Origin: Thermoactinomyces intermedius
GTDB lineage: Bacteria; Bacillota; Bacilli; Thermoactinomycetales; Thermoactinomycetaceae
Reading direction: 5' to 3' (one strand)
Assembly: GCF_016055025.1 (NCBI RefSeq)
Contig: NZ_JAECVW010000012.1
Length of the DNA: 62,142 nt
Shown here: positions 14,487 to 23,368 of the stretch, one piece after another
How the letters are laid out: every line of letters starts with the position of its first letter
Position numbering within the stretch: position 1 is the first letter of the stretch
Position numbers and translations under genes: made by a program
Notes under the pieces: generated by a model
Databases searched by the model: none
Told to the model about the DNA's origin: nothing
What the model saw: only the letters and a program-made list of their open reading frames with translations

Positions 14487-14832
14487 TTATGTTTTCTTCA
14501 ATGCATCGATCAACTTGAATCGCTCACAGACCAGCAACAGACCTTCTGAAAATTCCCGTCCAATTTTCCTCAATTCCTCTTGAAAAAATTTTTCATGCGT
14601 TTCTTTCCAATATTGATAGGTTCGGTCTTCTTCCCCTTCTGCAATGGCAAAGTCCTCAGGAACTTCGTTCATCGGCATGATTTTCACATCAATGGTTTGG
14701 ATGATCGCGACAGGTTCATCTTTGCTTAAAATAATGCTGTCATCCCCGGTGGATGGCAGGGGTTCCTTCGCCAACTCATAAAAAATGAGTGCGGAAATAT
14801 TCTTCCAAGTCGTTTCGAGCTGCCTGATTCAT
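14487..14832 (-). pseudogene. ASCH-domain protein, N-terminally deleted remnant
   Basis: The frame from about 14790 leftward encodes the C-terminal two thirds of an ASCH protein: 'ALIFYELAKEPLPSTGDDSIILSKDEPVAIIQTI', 'MPMNEVPEDFAIAEGEEDRTYQYWKETHEKFF' and 'LLLVCERFKLIDALKK', all hallmarks of the ~140-residue Bacillus family. The normal N-terminal ~60 residues are missing. In a different frame, an ATG at 14832 starts MNQAARNDLEEYFRTHFL and runs into a stop, which looks like the original N-terminus now fused after a deletion and frameshift. A TTG at 14774 could start a 95-residue fragment. ASCH domains are thought to bind RNA; this copy is probably dead. Confidence 0.7.
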
Positions 14833-14912
14833 AGGCTTATCAAGAGGGAAAGTTTAACGGTAAACGGGAGAGTGAGAAGGACATTCGGCTTCCAAGTTAG
14901 GAGATGATGAAG

Positions 14913-14951
14913 AAAAACCCCCGACGATCTTTATTTGTTCGGGGGTTTTTT
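14913..14951 (-). terminator. Terminator of the gnt operon
   Basis: AAAAACCCCCGA and TCGGGGGTTTTTT arms form a symmetric hairpin with A and T tracts on both sides, so it can end transcription from either direction. It lies six bases beyond the gntZ stop. Confidence 0.85.
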
Positions 14952-14956
14952 GCCTC

Positions 14957-16399
14957 TTATTTGTTTACTTTTACGGATGTTGTGACGGTTTCCGGTTCCA
15001 GCCAGCGGGCATGGAAGGTTCCTTGTTGGTCGATGCGTTCGAATCCGTGTGCGCCGAAGTAGTCCCGTTGGGCTTGGATCAAGTTGGCACCGCTTCTTGC
15101 GGACCGGTAGCCGTCGTAAAAGGCGAGGGCGGAACTGAGACACGGCAACGGCAAACCGCTTTCAAATCCTTTCATGACCACATTCCGCAATGATGCCTGA
15201 TAGCGGTTGGTTTTTTCCAAGAAATAAGGAGCCAAAAGCAGGTTGGACAAATCTTTGTTTTCTTGATAGGCATCGGAAATGTGATTTAAAAAGTCGGCCC
15301 GTATAATGCATCCGCCGCGGAAGATCAGGGCGATGTCCCCTAATTGGAGGGACCAGCCGTATTGCTCAGAAGCGGTTTTATATTGCTGGAAGCCCTGGGC
15401 ATAAGCGCAGATTTTTCCCATAAAGAGAGCTTCTTTTACCTGCTTTATCCAGTAATCCTTGTCCATTTCTTCTCCCGAGGGGGAAGGTCCTTCCAAAAGG
15501 GATTCGGCTTGGACTCTATCTTCTTTTAAGGAAGACAAGAATCTTGCAAATACGGATTCGGTCATGATGGTGGAAGGAACTCCGAGGTTTAACGCTTCTT
15601 GGCTGGACCATTTTCCTGTCCCTTTTTGTCCGGCTTTGTCCAGAATGACTTCCACCATCGGTTTTCCCGTTTCCTGATCGGTTTTGGAAAGGATCTCTGC
15701 GGTGATTTCGATCAGGTTGCTTTTTAGTTCCGATTCATTCCAGGACTTAAATACGCCGGCGGTTTCCGGGATGGAAAGGCCGACGATTTGATGGAGGAAT
15801 TGCCAAGCTTCGGCAATCAATTGCATGTCTGCATATTCGATTCCGTTATGCACCATTTTCACATAATGCCCCGAGCCTTCAGGGCCGATGTAGGTGCAGC
15901 AGGGTTTGCCGTCGACTTGTGCAGCGATTTTTTCCAGGATCGGGGCCACTTGACGGTAAGCTTCTTGGTCGCCGCTTGGCATCAGCGCCGGACCGTTCAA
16001 TGCGCCTTCTTCCCCGCCGGAGACGCCAACACTGATAAAATGGATTCCCCGTTCTTTTAAAGCCCGGTATCTCCGGTTGGAATCATGGAAGTCGGAGTTT
16101 CCGCCGTCCATGATGATATCCCCTTGATCCAAAAGAGGAAGAAGGGATTCGATGACGGAATCGACTGCCGCCCCGGCGGATACCATCAGAAAGATTTTGC
16201 GCGGGCTTTTTAAGGAACGGACAAAGGGTTCCAGTTCATAATAAGCCTCGATCCGGCTGTGTGCATGTCGGCTGACAAATTGGTCGGTCAGATCCGGCGT
16301 GTAGTTGTAGACGGCGACATTTTCTCCGTGATTGGCCATGTTTCGGGCCAAATTGGACCCCATCACACCTAAACCATAAACACCTATGCTGTTCTTCAT
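14957..16399 (-). CDS. gntZ: 6-phosphogluconate dehydrogenase, decarboxylating (GntZ)
   Basis: The 480-residue enzyme oxidises and decarboxylates 6-phosphogluconate to ribulose 5-phosphate. The Rossmann motif is 'GVYGLGVMGSNLARN' at residues ~5-19; 'SVGVSGGEEGALNGPALMPSG' (substrate and coenzyme loop) and 'GSGHYVKMVHNGIEYADMQLIAE' (catalytic Lys, His-Asn, Glu) follow, and the C-terminal 'FHARW' tail closes the dimer site. The ATG at 16399 follows AAAGGGTGG. It is the last gene of gntR-gntK-gntP-gntZ, with the same order as in Bacillus, and feeds gluconate carbon into the pentose phosphate pathway. Confidence 0.95.
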   Translation of the reverse strand: MKNSIGVYGLGVMGSNLARNMANHGENVAVYNYTPDLTDQFVSRHAHSRIEAYYELEPFVRSLKSPRKIFLMVSAGAAVDSVIESLLPLLDQGDIIMDGGNSDFHDSNRRYRALKERGIHFISVGVSGGEEGALNGPALMPSGDQEAYRQVAPILEKIAAQVDGKPCCTYIGPEGSGHYVKMVHNGIEYADMQLIAEAWQFLHQIVGLSIPETAGVFKSWNESELKSNLIEITAEILSKTDQETGKPMVEVILDKAGQKGTGKWSSQEALNLGVPSTIMTESVFARFLSSLKEDRVQAESLLEGPSPSGEEMDKDYWIKQVKEALFMGKICAYAQGFQQYKTASEQYGWSLQLGDIALIFRGGCIIRADFLNHISDAYQENKDLSNLLLAPYFLEKTNRYQASLRNVVMKGFESGLPLPCLSSALAFYDGYRSARSGANLIQAQRDYFGAHGFERIDQQGTFHARWLEPETVTTSVKVNK

Positions 16400-16412
16400 T
16401 GGATTCCACCCT

Positions 16413-17777
16413 TTAAACAAACAAATTGAGAATCAGGACTCCTGCCAGGCCGGTGACCGAGATGACGGTCTCCAGCAAAGTCCAGGTTGCAAATGTTTCT
16501 TTGATATTCAGATTGAAAAATTCTTTAAACATCCAAAAACCGGCATCGTTGACGTGGGAAGCGATCAGGCTGCCGGCGCCGGTTGCCAGAACCATCAGGG
16601 CCGGGTCCACATCGGTTCCTTGCATCAAGGGAATGACCAGACCTGCGGTGGTCAGAGCAGAAACCGTGGCGGAACCGAGTGCAATTCTCAAAATAGCGGC
16701 GATCAACCAGGCGAGCAAAAGCGGCGACATGTGGCTGCCGGCAAACAGTGCGGATACCGAATCTCCCACACCGCCATCGATCAACACTTGTTTCAGGACC
16801 CCGCCGCCGCCGATGATCAACAGCATCATCCCGATGGCACGGACGGCTTCTTCTGCCGATTGCATCACTTGTTTTATCGGGATGTTTCGCTTGATGCCCA
16901 TAGTATAGACGGCGAGCAATACGGAGATCAATAAAGCCGTGGTCGGTTCCCCGATCAAATGGATGGCGTCAAAGAACAGGTTGTCGCCTGCCACCCCCAA
17001 ATCCTGAAGAAGTTCAACCAAGGTTGCAATGGCCATTAAAATCACGGGCAACAAGGAAGTGAAGACGCTGATTCCGAATCCGGGAAGCTTCTCCGGATGG
17101 GTTTCTTTGGTGCTGACGAGGGAATCGGCCTGTTCCGCTTCCGATTTATGAAAAGAATCAGGGCTGATTTTTTTGACTAACCGGGCAAACAACGGACCGG
17201 CAAGGATCACGGCCGGAATGGCAATGACGGTTCCATAAAGCAGTACCATCCCGATGTTTGCATCATACTGCTGGGCAATCACGGTCGGGCCGGGATGCGG
17301 GGGCAAAAATCCGTGGGTGACCGAAAGGGCCGCCGCCATCGGAATCCCCAAATACAAAACGGGAACTTTGGATTCCTTGGCAATTTGGAACACGATTGGC
17401 ACCAACAGCACCAACCCCACTTCAAAAAACAGGGCAATTCCAATTATAAAGGATGAAATGACCACCGCCCATTGAATGTATTTTTGGCCGAACCGGTCAA
17501 TGAGCGTCACGGCGATTTGACGGGCCCCGCCGGCATCGGCGACCAGTTTTCCGAGAATGGCTCCCAGTCCGAAAATCAAAGCGATACTGCCCAGAGTCGC
17601 CCCCATTCCGCCTTCAATCGATTCGACGATTTTCTCCAGCGGAATGCCGAGCGCCAGCCCGACGGCAAAGGCAGTGATGATTAAAGAAATAAATGTGTTC
17701 AGTTTGAACTTGGTGATCAAAACAAGCAAAAAGATGATGCCGAGCGCCACAATCAAAAGCGGCAACATGTTTTCCAT
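16413..17777 (-). CDS. gntP: Gluconate:H+ symporter (GntP)
   Basis: The 454-residue membrane protein belongs to the GntP family, with about 12-14 hydrophobic helices over its whole length. Typical segments are 'MLPLLIVALGIIFLLVLI' at the start, 'GLGAILGKLVADAGGARQIA' (~70-90), 'VTHGFLPPHPGPTVIA' (~150-168, the substrate-loop hallmark) and 'GSLIASHVNDAGFWMFKEFF' near the end. It imports gluconate for GntK. GGGAGTG precedes the ATG. The 13-base gap to gntZ and 19-base gap to gntK support one operon. Confidence 0.95.
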   Translation of the reverse strand: MENMLPLLIVALGIIFLLVLITKFKLNTFISLIITAFAVGLALGIPLEKIVESIEGGMGATLGSIALIFGLGAILGKLVADAGGARQIAVTLIDRFGQKYIQWAVVISSFIIGIALFFEVGLVLLVPIVFQIAKESKVPVLYLGIPMAAALSVTHGFLPPHPGPTVIAQQYDANIGMVLLYGTVIAIPAVILAGPLFARLVKKISPDSFHKSEAEQADSLVSTKETHPEKLPGFGISVFTSLLPVILMAIATLVELLQDLGVAGDNLFFDAIHLIGEPTTALLISVLLAVYTMGIKRNIPIKQVMQSAEEAVRAIGMMLLIIGGGGVLKQVLIDGGVGDSVSALFAGSHMSPLLLAWLIAAILRIALGSATVSALTTAGLVIPLMQGTDVDPALMVLATGAGSLIASHVNDAGFWMFKEFFNLNIKETFATWTLLETVISVTGLAGVLILNLFV

Positions 17778-17796
17778 TGGTTTTCACTCCCATCCG

Positions 17797-19332
17797 TTAT
17801 GGTTTGAGGGTGGCAAATTGGTTATACTCCGGTGCCAAAACCCGGGAAAGGCGGATGAAGACCGGAATCCATTTGCGGTACTCCCGGACATGGGAAGGAA
17901 CGGGTTTGTGCTGATGGGTTTTGCCGATCCATTCATTCACCACGTCAAAGGAGTCAATTTTTCCAAAAGCGTAAAGTCCGAGCTGGCAGGCCCCCAGGCA
18001 AGAAGACTCGTGGCTTTCCGGAATGATCACTTCCTGGTCAAAGATGTCTGCCAGCATCTGCCGCCACAATTCAGATCGGGCAAAACCGCCGGTTGCCTTG
18101 ATGGAAGTGACGGGATGATCCATGACTTCCACCAAAGCCAGAAAGACGGAGTACAGGTTGTAAAGCACACCTTCCAAGGCGGCGCGGATCAGGTGTTCCT
18201 TTTTGTGGCTGAGGGTGAGTCCCACAAAGGAGCCCCGGACATCCGCATTCCACAGCGGTGCCCTTTCCCCGGACAAGTAGGGGAGAAACAGCAGGCCGTC
18301 CGCTCCAGGTCGGACTTGGCCGGCAATTTTGGTCAAGGCGTCATAAGGATCGATGCCGAACGACTTTGCCGTTTCCGCTTCCGCTGCGGCCAGTTCTTCC
18401 CGGATCCAACGAAGCACAATGCCGCCGTTGTTGACGGGGCCGCCGATGACCCAGTGATCCCCGGTCAATGCATAACAAAAGATGCGCCCTTTCGGATCGG
18501 TTTGGGGTTTGTCAATCACAGTCCGGATAGCGCCGCTGGTTCCGATGGTGACGGCGACTTCTCCTTTTTTGACGGCACCGACCCCCAGATTGGACAGGAC
18601 GCCGTCGCTTGCGCCAATGACAAACGGGGTTTCGGGCCGGATTCCCATTTGTCCGGCGAAAGACGGGTTGCATCCGGTAAACACTTCCACGGTCGGGACA
18701 ATCCGGGACAACTTTTCTTCCGTGATGCCCGCGACTTGAAGCGCCTTCGGATCCCAGTTCATTGATTCGAGGTTCATTAACCCGGTGCACGAGGCGATGG
18801 ATACATCAACGGCGAATTCGCCGAAAAGACGGAAAAACACATATTCCTTGATTCCGATGTACTTATGGGTTTTGGCGGCTATCTCCGGCACGTCATGTTC
18901 CAGCCAGGTGATTTTGCACAACGGGGACATGGGATGGACCGGGGTTCCGGTTCGTTGGTAAATGGCATGTCCGTCCCGTTCGGTTTTGATGGTTTCCGCC
19001 CATTTTGCACTGCGGTTGTCGGCCCAGGTGATGCAGCGTGACAGAGGGTTTCCTTGGGCATCAACAGCAATGACACTGTGCATTGCGCTGCTGAAGGCGA
19101 TAAATGACAAATCCTCGGGGTTGATTCCCGATTTCTTCATGACATGACGGACCGACAGGAGAACGGCTTCAAAGATTTCTTCCGGATCCTGTTCGGCAGT
19201 GTGGCTGTCCGGCGTGTACAATGGATAGCCGTTGTTTGCCGATGCGACAATCTCTCCGTTTTCCTTGTACAATACCGCTTTCGTACTGGTGGTTCCGATA
19301 TCCACACCCAACATCCATTTGTTCTCATTCAT
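17797..19332 (-). CDS. gntK: Gluconokinase (GntK)
   Basis: The 511-residue FGGY-family kinase phosphorylates gluconate to 6-phosphogluconate. The N-terminus 'MLGVDIGTTSTKAVLYKENG' is the phosphate-1 loop; 'HTAEQDPEEIFEAV', 'SPLCKITWL', 'ASDGVLSNLGVGAVKKGEVAVTIGTSGAIR' (phosphate-2) and 'ATGGFARSELWRQMLADIFDQEV' (adenosine/FGGY signature 2) follow in order. The start is either the ATG at 19341 or the one at 19332; the latter matches Bacillus GntK length better, and both overlap the end of gntR. Cotranslation with gntR is likely. Confidence 0.95.
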   Translation of the reverse strand: MNENKWMLGVDIGTTSTKAVLYKENGEIVASANNGYPLYTPDSHTAEQDPEEIFEAVLLSVRHVMKKSGINPEDLSFIAFSSAMHSVIAVDAQGNPLSRCITWADNRSAKWAETIKTERDGHAIYQRTGTPVHPMSPLCKITWLEHDVPEIAAKTHKYIGIKEYVFFRLFGEFAVDVSIASCTGLMNLESMNWDPKALQVAGITEEKLSRIVPTVEVFTGCNPSFAGQMGIRPETPFVIGASDGVLSNLGVGAVKKGEVAVTIGTSGAIRTVIDKPQTDPKGRIFCYALTGDHWVIGGPVNNGGIVLRWIREELAAAEAETAKSFGIDPYDALTKIAGQVRPGADGLLFLPYLSGERAPLWNADVRGSFVGLTLSHKKEHLIRAALEGVLYNLYSVFLALVEVMDHPVTSIKATGGFARSELWRQMLADIFDQEVIIPESHESSCLGACQLGLYAFGKIDSFDVVNEWIGKTHQHKPVPSHVREYRKWIPVFIRLSRVLAPEYNQFATLKP

Positions 19333-20044
19333 ATGGCTCATTCGCTTTCTGTAAAAATTCCGGGGTTGTCCATAATCCGTCTGATTTTTTCTTTACGTCT
19401 CTGAAATTTTTGTAAAAGGCTTCTTCCACCAAATGCATGTCCTTTTCTTCGATGGACCGGATCAGCAGCTGGTGGTTTTGGATGATCCGGTCAAAATCGG
19501 CATCGTTGTTTTTCATCCGATGCCGCATGTCCAGCAAAATGAGGCATTCCATCACCGGCTTGATATTGGACCAGAGGATGAAAAGATACCGGTGTTGGAT
19601 GGACCGGATGATCGTCTCATGAAATTCGATATCCCGAAACGAAAATTCATCGGCATCTTTGTATTTGATGGCAACTTTCATCATTTCCAGGATTTTGTTT
19701 AATTCGCGGAGCAGAGAATCATTGTTTTCCCGCTTTAATAAGTTTTTAAAAACAAATGATTCCATCATCAGCCGGACATCATAAATTTCATCAATGTCTT
19801 TTTCCGTGATGCCGGCCACTTTGGCGCCCATCCGGTTTAATTGCACCAAATCTTCCCGTTCCAGGATCCGCAATGCTTCCCGGATGGGAGAGCGGCTGAC
19901 GTTGTATTCTTCAGACAGCCGGTTTTCTGATAAAACGGTTCCATTTTTAAGGTCCTTGGAAAGGATCCTCATTCGCAAATCGGCAGCCACTTGCTGGCCG
20001 ATTGAGGATTTTGCCAGTCTTTTTTCCGGATAAAGCCCTTTCAA
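19325..20044 (-). CDS. gntR: Gluconate operon repressor (GntR)
   Basis: The 239-residue regulator has the GntR winged helix at residues ~15-80 ('LRMRILSKDLKNGTVLSENRLSEEYNVSRSPIREALRILEREDLV') and an FCD-type effector domain (~85-225) with metal/effector residues such as 'DIEFHETII'. The TTG start follows AAAGGGGTGATGA. A perfect 18-bp operator identical to the known Bacillus gnt operator type lies 24 bases upstream, so GntR represses its own operon until gluconate is present. The gene overlaps gntK. Confidence 0.93.
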   Translation of the reverse strand: MKGLYPEKRLAKSSIGQQVAADLRMRILSKDLKNGTVLSENRLSEEYNVSRSPIREALRILEREDLVQLNRMGAKVAGITEKDIDEIYDVRLMMESFVFKNLLKRENNDSLLRELNKILEMMKVAIKYKDADEFSFRDIEFHETIIRSIQHRYLFILWSNIKPVMECLILLDMRHRMKNNDADFDRIIQNHQLLIRSIEEKDMHLVEEAFYKNFRDVKKKSDGLWTTPEFLQKANEPYE

Positions 20045-20067
20045 ATCATCACCCCTTTTGGGTTTGA

Positions 20068-20120
20068 ATACTTGTATACAAGTATCCTACCAAGAAACGG
20101 TTGGTTTGTAAACGGTTTCG
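20068..20120 (-). promoter_or_regulatory. gnt promoter with GntR operator and cre box
   Basis: On the minus strand, TTTACA (20112-20107) and TAGGAT (20089-20084) are 17 bases apart. The palindrome ATACTTGTATACAAGTAT at 20068-20085 lies over the start site, which is where GntR binds in Bacillus. A cre-like box, TGTAAACGGTTTCG (20107-20120), overlaps the -35 and implies catabolite repression by CcpA. Confidence 0.88.
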
Positions 20121-20155
20121 TTTCCGTATGATCGAAAGCAAATTTTTCATAAAGA

Positions 20156-20186
20156 AAACCCTGATCTTTCAATAAGATCAGGGTTT
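20156..20186 (-). terminator. Terminator of cadCA
   Basis: AAACCCTGATCTT and AAGATCAGGGTTT arms with a five-base loop, flanked by A and T tracts; it can act in both directions. Confidence 0.9.
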
Positions 20187-20202
20187 GACCATCCTGCATC
20201 TT

Positions 20203-22317
20203 TTATGCATTTTGGTTGCGAAGCAGACGGAGCCCGTTTAAAGTGACCAGCAAGGTGACCCCCGTATCCGCGAAGATGGCCATCCAAAGCGTCAGCCAAC
20301 CCGGAATGATCAGCAAAAGGGCGACCAATTTCAATGCGATGGCCAGTGTGATATTTTGCTTGATGATGCGCAGGGCTTTCCGGCTCAGACGGATGGTGAA
20401 CGGGAGTTTTTCCAGATCGTCCCCCATCAGCGCGATATCTGCGGTTTCCAGTGCCGTGTCGGTCCCGGCCCCGCCCATGGCAATGCCGACGGTGGATGCA
20501 GCCAGCGCCGGTGCGTCGTTAATGCCGTCTCCCACCATGGCGACGGAGCCGGATTCTTGTTGCAACTGATGGATCCATTCCAATTTTTCCTGCGGCAGCA
20601 GTTCTGCCCGGACTTCGCTGACCCCGAGTTTTTGGCTGATGGCTTGTGCCGTGGAGGCATTGTCTCCCGTTAACATGACGGTTCTTTGGATTCCCAGGGA
20701 ATGCAATGCTTGAATCACCTTTTGTCCGGACTTCCGGACTTCATCCGAAACGGCAATCAAAGCCAGAATTTCTTTTTCGTCCCCCATCAACATGACGGTT
20801 TTGCCTTGGGTTTGTTTTTCTTGGATCCGATCTTTGAGGTCTTCGGTCATCCGGTCCCGGAACAACCCGGGATTTCCGATTTCGTAAAGGATGCCGTCCA
20901 CTTTGGCCCGCACCCCTTTTCCCGTCAGCGAGAAAAAATCCTCCACCGAGAGGGAATCGAAAGGAACATTCCATTCTTCCGCTTTTTTGAGAATGGCAGA
21001 CGACAACGGATGTTGGGAGTTTTTTTCGATCGCTGCCGCAATGGCAAACAGTTCTTTATCGGACCTTGAGCAAAGCGGCACGAAATCCGTGACCACCGGC
21101 GTCCCTTTGGTCAGGGTGCCGGTTTTGTCAAAAGCTATGGCTTTGAGTTTGGCCGCAGATTCCAGATGGATTCCGCCTTTGATGAGTACCCCGTTCCGCG
21201 CGGCCGTGCCGATGGCCGTGACGATGGAAACCGGGGTGGAAATGACCAAAGCACAGGGACATCCGACGACAAGCAGCGACAGCCCCCGGTAAATCCATTC
21301 ACTCCAGTCGGCTTGGAAGAGCAGGGGAGGGAGGACGGCCAAAAGAATGCCGGCAGCCAGTATTGCCGGGGTATATACCCGTGCAAACCGGTCAATGAAG
21401 GCTTGTGCCGGAGCCCGTCCGGCCTGGGCTTCTTCCACCAAATGAATGATTTTGGCCAGGGTGGTGTCTTCAGCCCGTTTGGTCACCCGCACTTCCAGGA
21501 ATCCTTCTTCATTTAAGGTTCCGGCAAACACTTCATCCCCGGCGCTTTTGGCCACGGGAACGGATTCGCCGGTGATGGCGGCCTGGTTGACCGTGGAAGT
21601 TCCTTGGATGACCATTCCGTCCATGGCAATTTTTTGCCCGGGTTTGACCAGCATGATGTCGCCCGTTTCGATTTCTTGGACGGGAATGAGCTTTTCTTCC
21701 CCGTTGCGGCGAATCCAAGCTTGTTTCGGCGCGATGTCCATGAGAGAGCGAATCGATGTGCGCGCTTTATCCATGGAGTAGGATTCCAGCATTTCACTGA
21801 TGGCGAACAAAATGACGACCATGGCGCCTTCCCCCCACTCTCCGATGGCGACGGCACCGATGATGGCAATGGTCATCAGGGTATTCATTTGAAATTCAAA
21901 ACGGATGAGGTTTTTCAAACCATGAAGAAACAACCGGTATCCTCCCGTGAGGATGGAAGCCGCATACAAGAGGATGACGGGAAGATTTTCGCCGGATTGC
22001 CCGTTCAAGACCCAAGCGGCGATCAGAAAGAAAGCAGAGAGAAAGACGGGATAATTCGCTTTTTTCTTCCAAAAAGGAAGGCGGTTTTCGCCCGGGATCT
22101 CATGCTCCGGCGAGATTTTCAAATTTTCAAAGGCACCGGCCTTTTCAATTTCTTCCATGGTGGCATCGCCAAGCACCGTGATTTTGGAAGCCCCGAAATT
22201 CACCTTGGCTTCTTTCACACCCGGCAGATTGCAAACATTTTTCTCAAATTGTGCGGCGCAATGGGCGCAGGATAACCCGTGAATACGGTAAATTTTTTTC
22301 GCTTCATTGGTTTCCAT
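20203..22317 (-). CDS. cadA: Heavy-metal-exporting P1B-type ATPase (CadA)
   Basis: The 704-residue pump exports Cd2+, Zn2+ or Pb2+. An HMA metal-binding domain sits at residues ~10-75 with 'GLSCAHC' (C17, C20). Then come two N-terminal helices, the actuator 'TGESVPVAK' (~250), the transport motif 'VVGCPCALVIS' (CPC, ~350), the phosphorylation site 'FDKTGTLTKG' (~395) and the hinge 'VGDGINDAPALAAS' (~595). CPC plus the cadC neighbour points to the CadA subgroup. The ATG at 22317 is preferred over the longer frame; it overlaps cadC by 14 bases and has AAGGAG upstream. Confidence 0.93.
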   Translation of the reverse strand: METNEAKKIYRIHGLSCAHCAAQFEKNVCNLPGVKEAKVNFGASKITVLGDATMEEIEKAGAFENLKISPEHEIPGENRLPFWKKKANYPVFLSAFFLIAAWVLNGQSGENLPVILLYAASILTGGYRLFLHGLKNLIRFEFQMNTLMTIAIIGAVAIGEWGEGAMVVILFAISEMLESYSMDKARTSIRSLMDIAPKQAWIRRNGEEKLIPVQEIETGDIMLVKPGQKIAMDGMVIQGTSTVNQAAITGESVPVAKSAGDEVFAGTLNEEGFLEVRVTKRAEDTTLAKIIHLVEEAQAGRAPAQAFIDRFARVYTPAILAAGILLAVLPPLLFQADWSEWIYRGLSLLVVGCPCALVISTPVSIVTAIGTAARNGVLIKGGIHLESAAKLKAIAFDKTGTLTKGTPVVTDFVPLCSRSDKELFAIAAAIEKNSQHPLSSAILKKAEEWNVPFDSLSVEDFFSLTGKGVRAKVDGILYEIGNPGLFRDRMTEDLKDRIQEKQTQGKTVMLMGDEKEILALIAVSDEVRKSGQKVIQALHSLGIQRTVMLTGDNASTAQAISQKLGVSEVRAELLPQEKLEWIHQLQQESGSVAMVGDGINDAPALAASTVGIAMGGAGTDTALETADIALMGDDLEKLPFTIRLSRKALRIIKQNITLAIALKLVALLLIIPGWLTLWMAIFADTGVTLLVTLNGLRLLRNQNA

Positions 22318-22675
22318 TTTCTTGTAACTCCTTACTGTGATCAAAGGCCAACCGGATCAAGTCTTTGACATGATCATCATCCAGTGAATAAAAAACCATT
22401 TTTCCTTCCTTCCGGTATTTGGCCAAGCCCATATTCCGCAACAAGCGCAAATGATGGGAGGCGGTTGCCGGTGAAGACCGGATGATATTGGCCACATCAC
22501 AAACGCAAAGTTCACTTTCCTTTAATAAAGCATAAGCGATTTTCAAGCGGGTCGGGTCGGCCAAAGCTTTAAACATTTGTGACGTATCGCTGAAGTTTGT
22601 GTTTTTCAGTGAGGAACGGGCTCTTTGCACTTTTTCTTCGTCAAAACAATAAATTTCACAATGGTCGTTGCTCAA
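22304..22675 (-). CDS. cadC: ArsR/SmtB-family metal sensor (CadC)
   Basis: The 123-residue winged-helix repressor keeps all four Cys ligands of the CadC alpha3N site: C6 and C10 in 'HCEIYCFDEEKV' and C57/C59 in 'ELCVCDVAN'. The HTH is 'SSPATASHHLRLLRNMGLAKYRKEG'. The TTG at 22675 is chosen since GAGGTG stands six bases before it and the resulting length equals CadC of other Firmicutes; a GTG at 22684 is also open. It releases DNA on binding Cd/Pb/Zn and so induces cadA, with which it overlaps. Confidence 0.9.
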   Translation of the reverse strand: MSNDHCEIYCFDEEKVQRARSSLKNTNFSDTSQMFKALADPTRLKIAYALLKESELCVCDVANIIRSSPATASHHLRLLRNMGLAKYRKEGKMVFYSLDDDHVKDLIRLAFDHSKELQENGNQ

Positions 22676-22776
22676 CAATGGCACCTCGCTTTTTGGGAAA
22701 TATCGGGGACAGGCAGTTTTTTATCATTCAATATTCAAATGATTGTTTTATTATATAATAACACCAAGCGGCATAG

Positions 22777-22796
22777 ATTCAAATACCCTTTTGAAT
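22777..22796 (-). promoter_or_regulatory. Inverted repeat, candidate CadC operator
   Basis: ATTCAAA and TTTGAAT arms with a six-base spacer, about 100 bases upstream of cadC. The TTCAAAT/TTTGAA core resembles CadC/ArsR operators, and a second TTCAAAT with a nearby GATTG occurs around 22733. It could also lie too far upstream to be the main operator. Confidence 0.5.
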
Positions 22797-22832
22797 ATCT
22801 TTTGGATCTATGTTTGGAAAGTTCCTTTATTA

Positions 22833-22881
22833 TTGACATCCGGATCACTTGATGATAAAAATTGATTGAACGATCAATCAA
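22833..22881 (+). promoter_or_regulatory. Promoter and TetR-type operator
   Basis: TTGACA at 22833 is followed after 17 bases by TAAAAAT. Immediately downstream, at 22862-22881, lies a 20-bp palindrome, TTGATTGA-ACGA-TCAATCAA with only the centre imperfect. It sits at the expected start site, in front of a membrane-protein gene and its TetR regulator, and is most likely the binding site of that regulator. Confidence 0.75.
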
Positions 22882-22919
22882 AAATTAGATTATACAATCA
22901 AATTTTGGGGGTGGGTATC

Positions 22920-23351
22920 GTGCAGATCCAAAAAGGAGAAGAAAAAGCTTATTTTTTTGTTAGTATAGGACTGAGTATCCTTGCGTTTTGGTATTTATGG
23001 CATCACTTTGCCGGAGTGGAAGAAAAAACGGTGAACACTGTTTATGATTATTGGTATGTTTGGATCCGGCCCGTGATCATCGGGATTGTCGGGCTCATTA
23101 CTTTGCTTTCGGCCGTGCTGTTTTTGTTTCGTCATCCTGTTGCGGCCGTGCTGTTTCAAAGCGGGATTTCCCTGATCGTGTTCATTCTGGTGGCGAACTT
23201 GGTGGTTTTGGTCATCCGGGGGGGTCATCACTTGATTCAGGGAGGTGCCCGGCCGGTTTTGGAACGGGTGGTCCGGGAGCCGCACAAAGTATTTTTGGTT
23301 CCGGTGATTATCCTTGTGTTGTCCATTATGAGTGCCATCAGGAAAAAATAA
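22920..23351 (+). CDS. Membrane protein with four helices, regulated with TetR
   Basis: A GTG at 22920 behind GGGGGTGGG gives a 143-residue protein. Hydrophobic helices span about residues 11-28, 47-67, 76-99 and 122-138; in between lies a basic loop (RGGHHLIQGGARPVLERVVREPHK). No family is recognised. It is the first gene of a two-gene unit with a TetR regulator eight to eighteen bases downstream, under a palindromic operator. Such pairs often handle lipid, solvent or drug stress, but the sequence does not say which. Confidence that it is a real gene is high; function unknown. Confidence 0.75.
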   Translation: MQIQKGEEKAYFFVSIGLSILAFWYLWHHFAGVEEKTVNTVYDYWYVWIRPVIIGIVGLITLLSAVLFLFRHPVAAVLFQSGISLIVFILVANLVVLVIRGGHHLIQGGARPVLERVVREPHKVFLVPVIILVLSIMSAIRKK

Positions 23352-23368
23352 CCTGAGAGGTGAATGCG

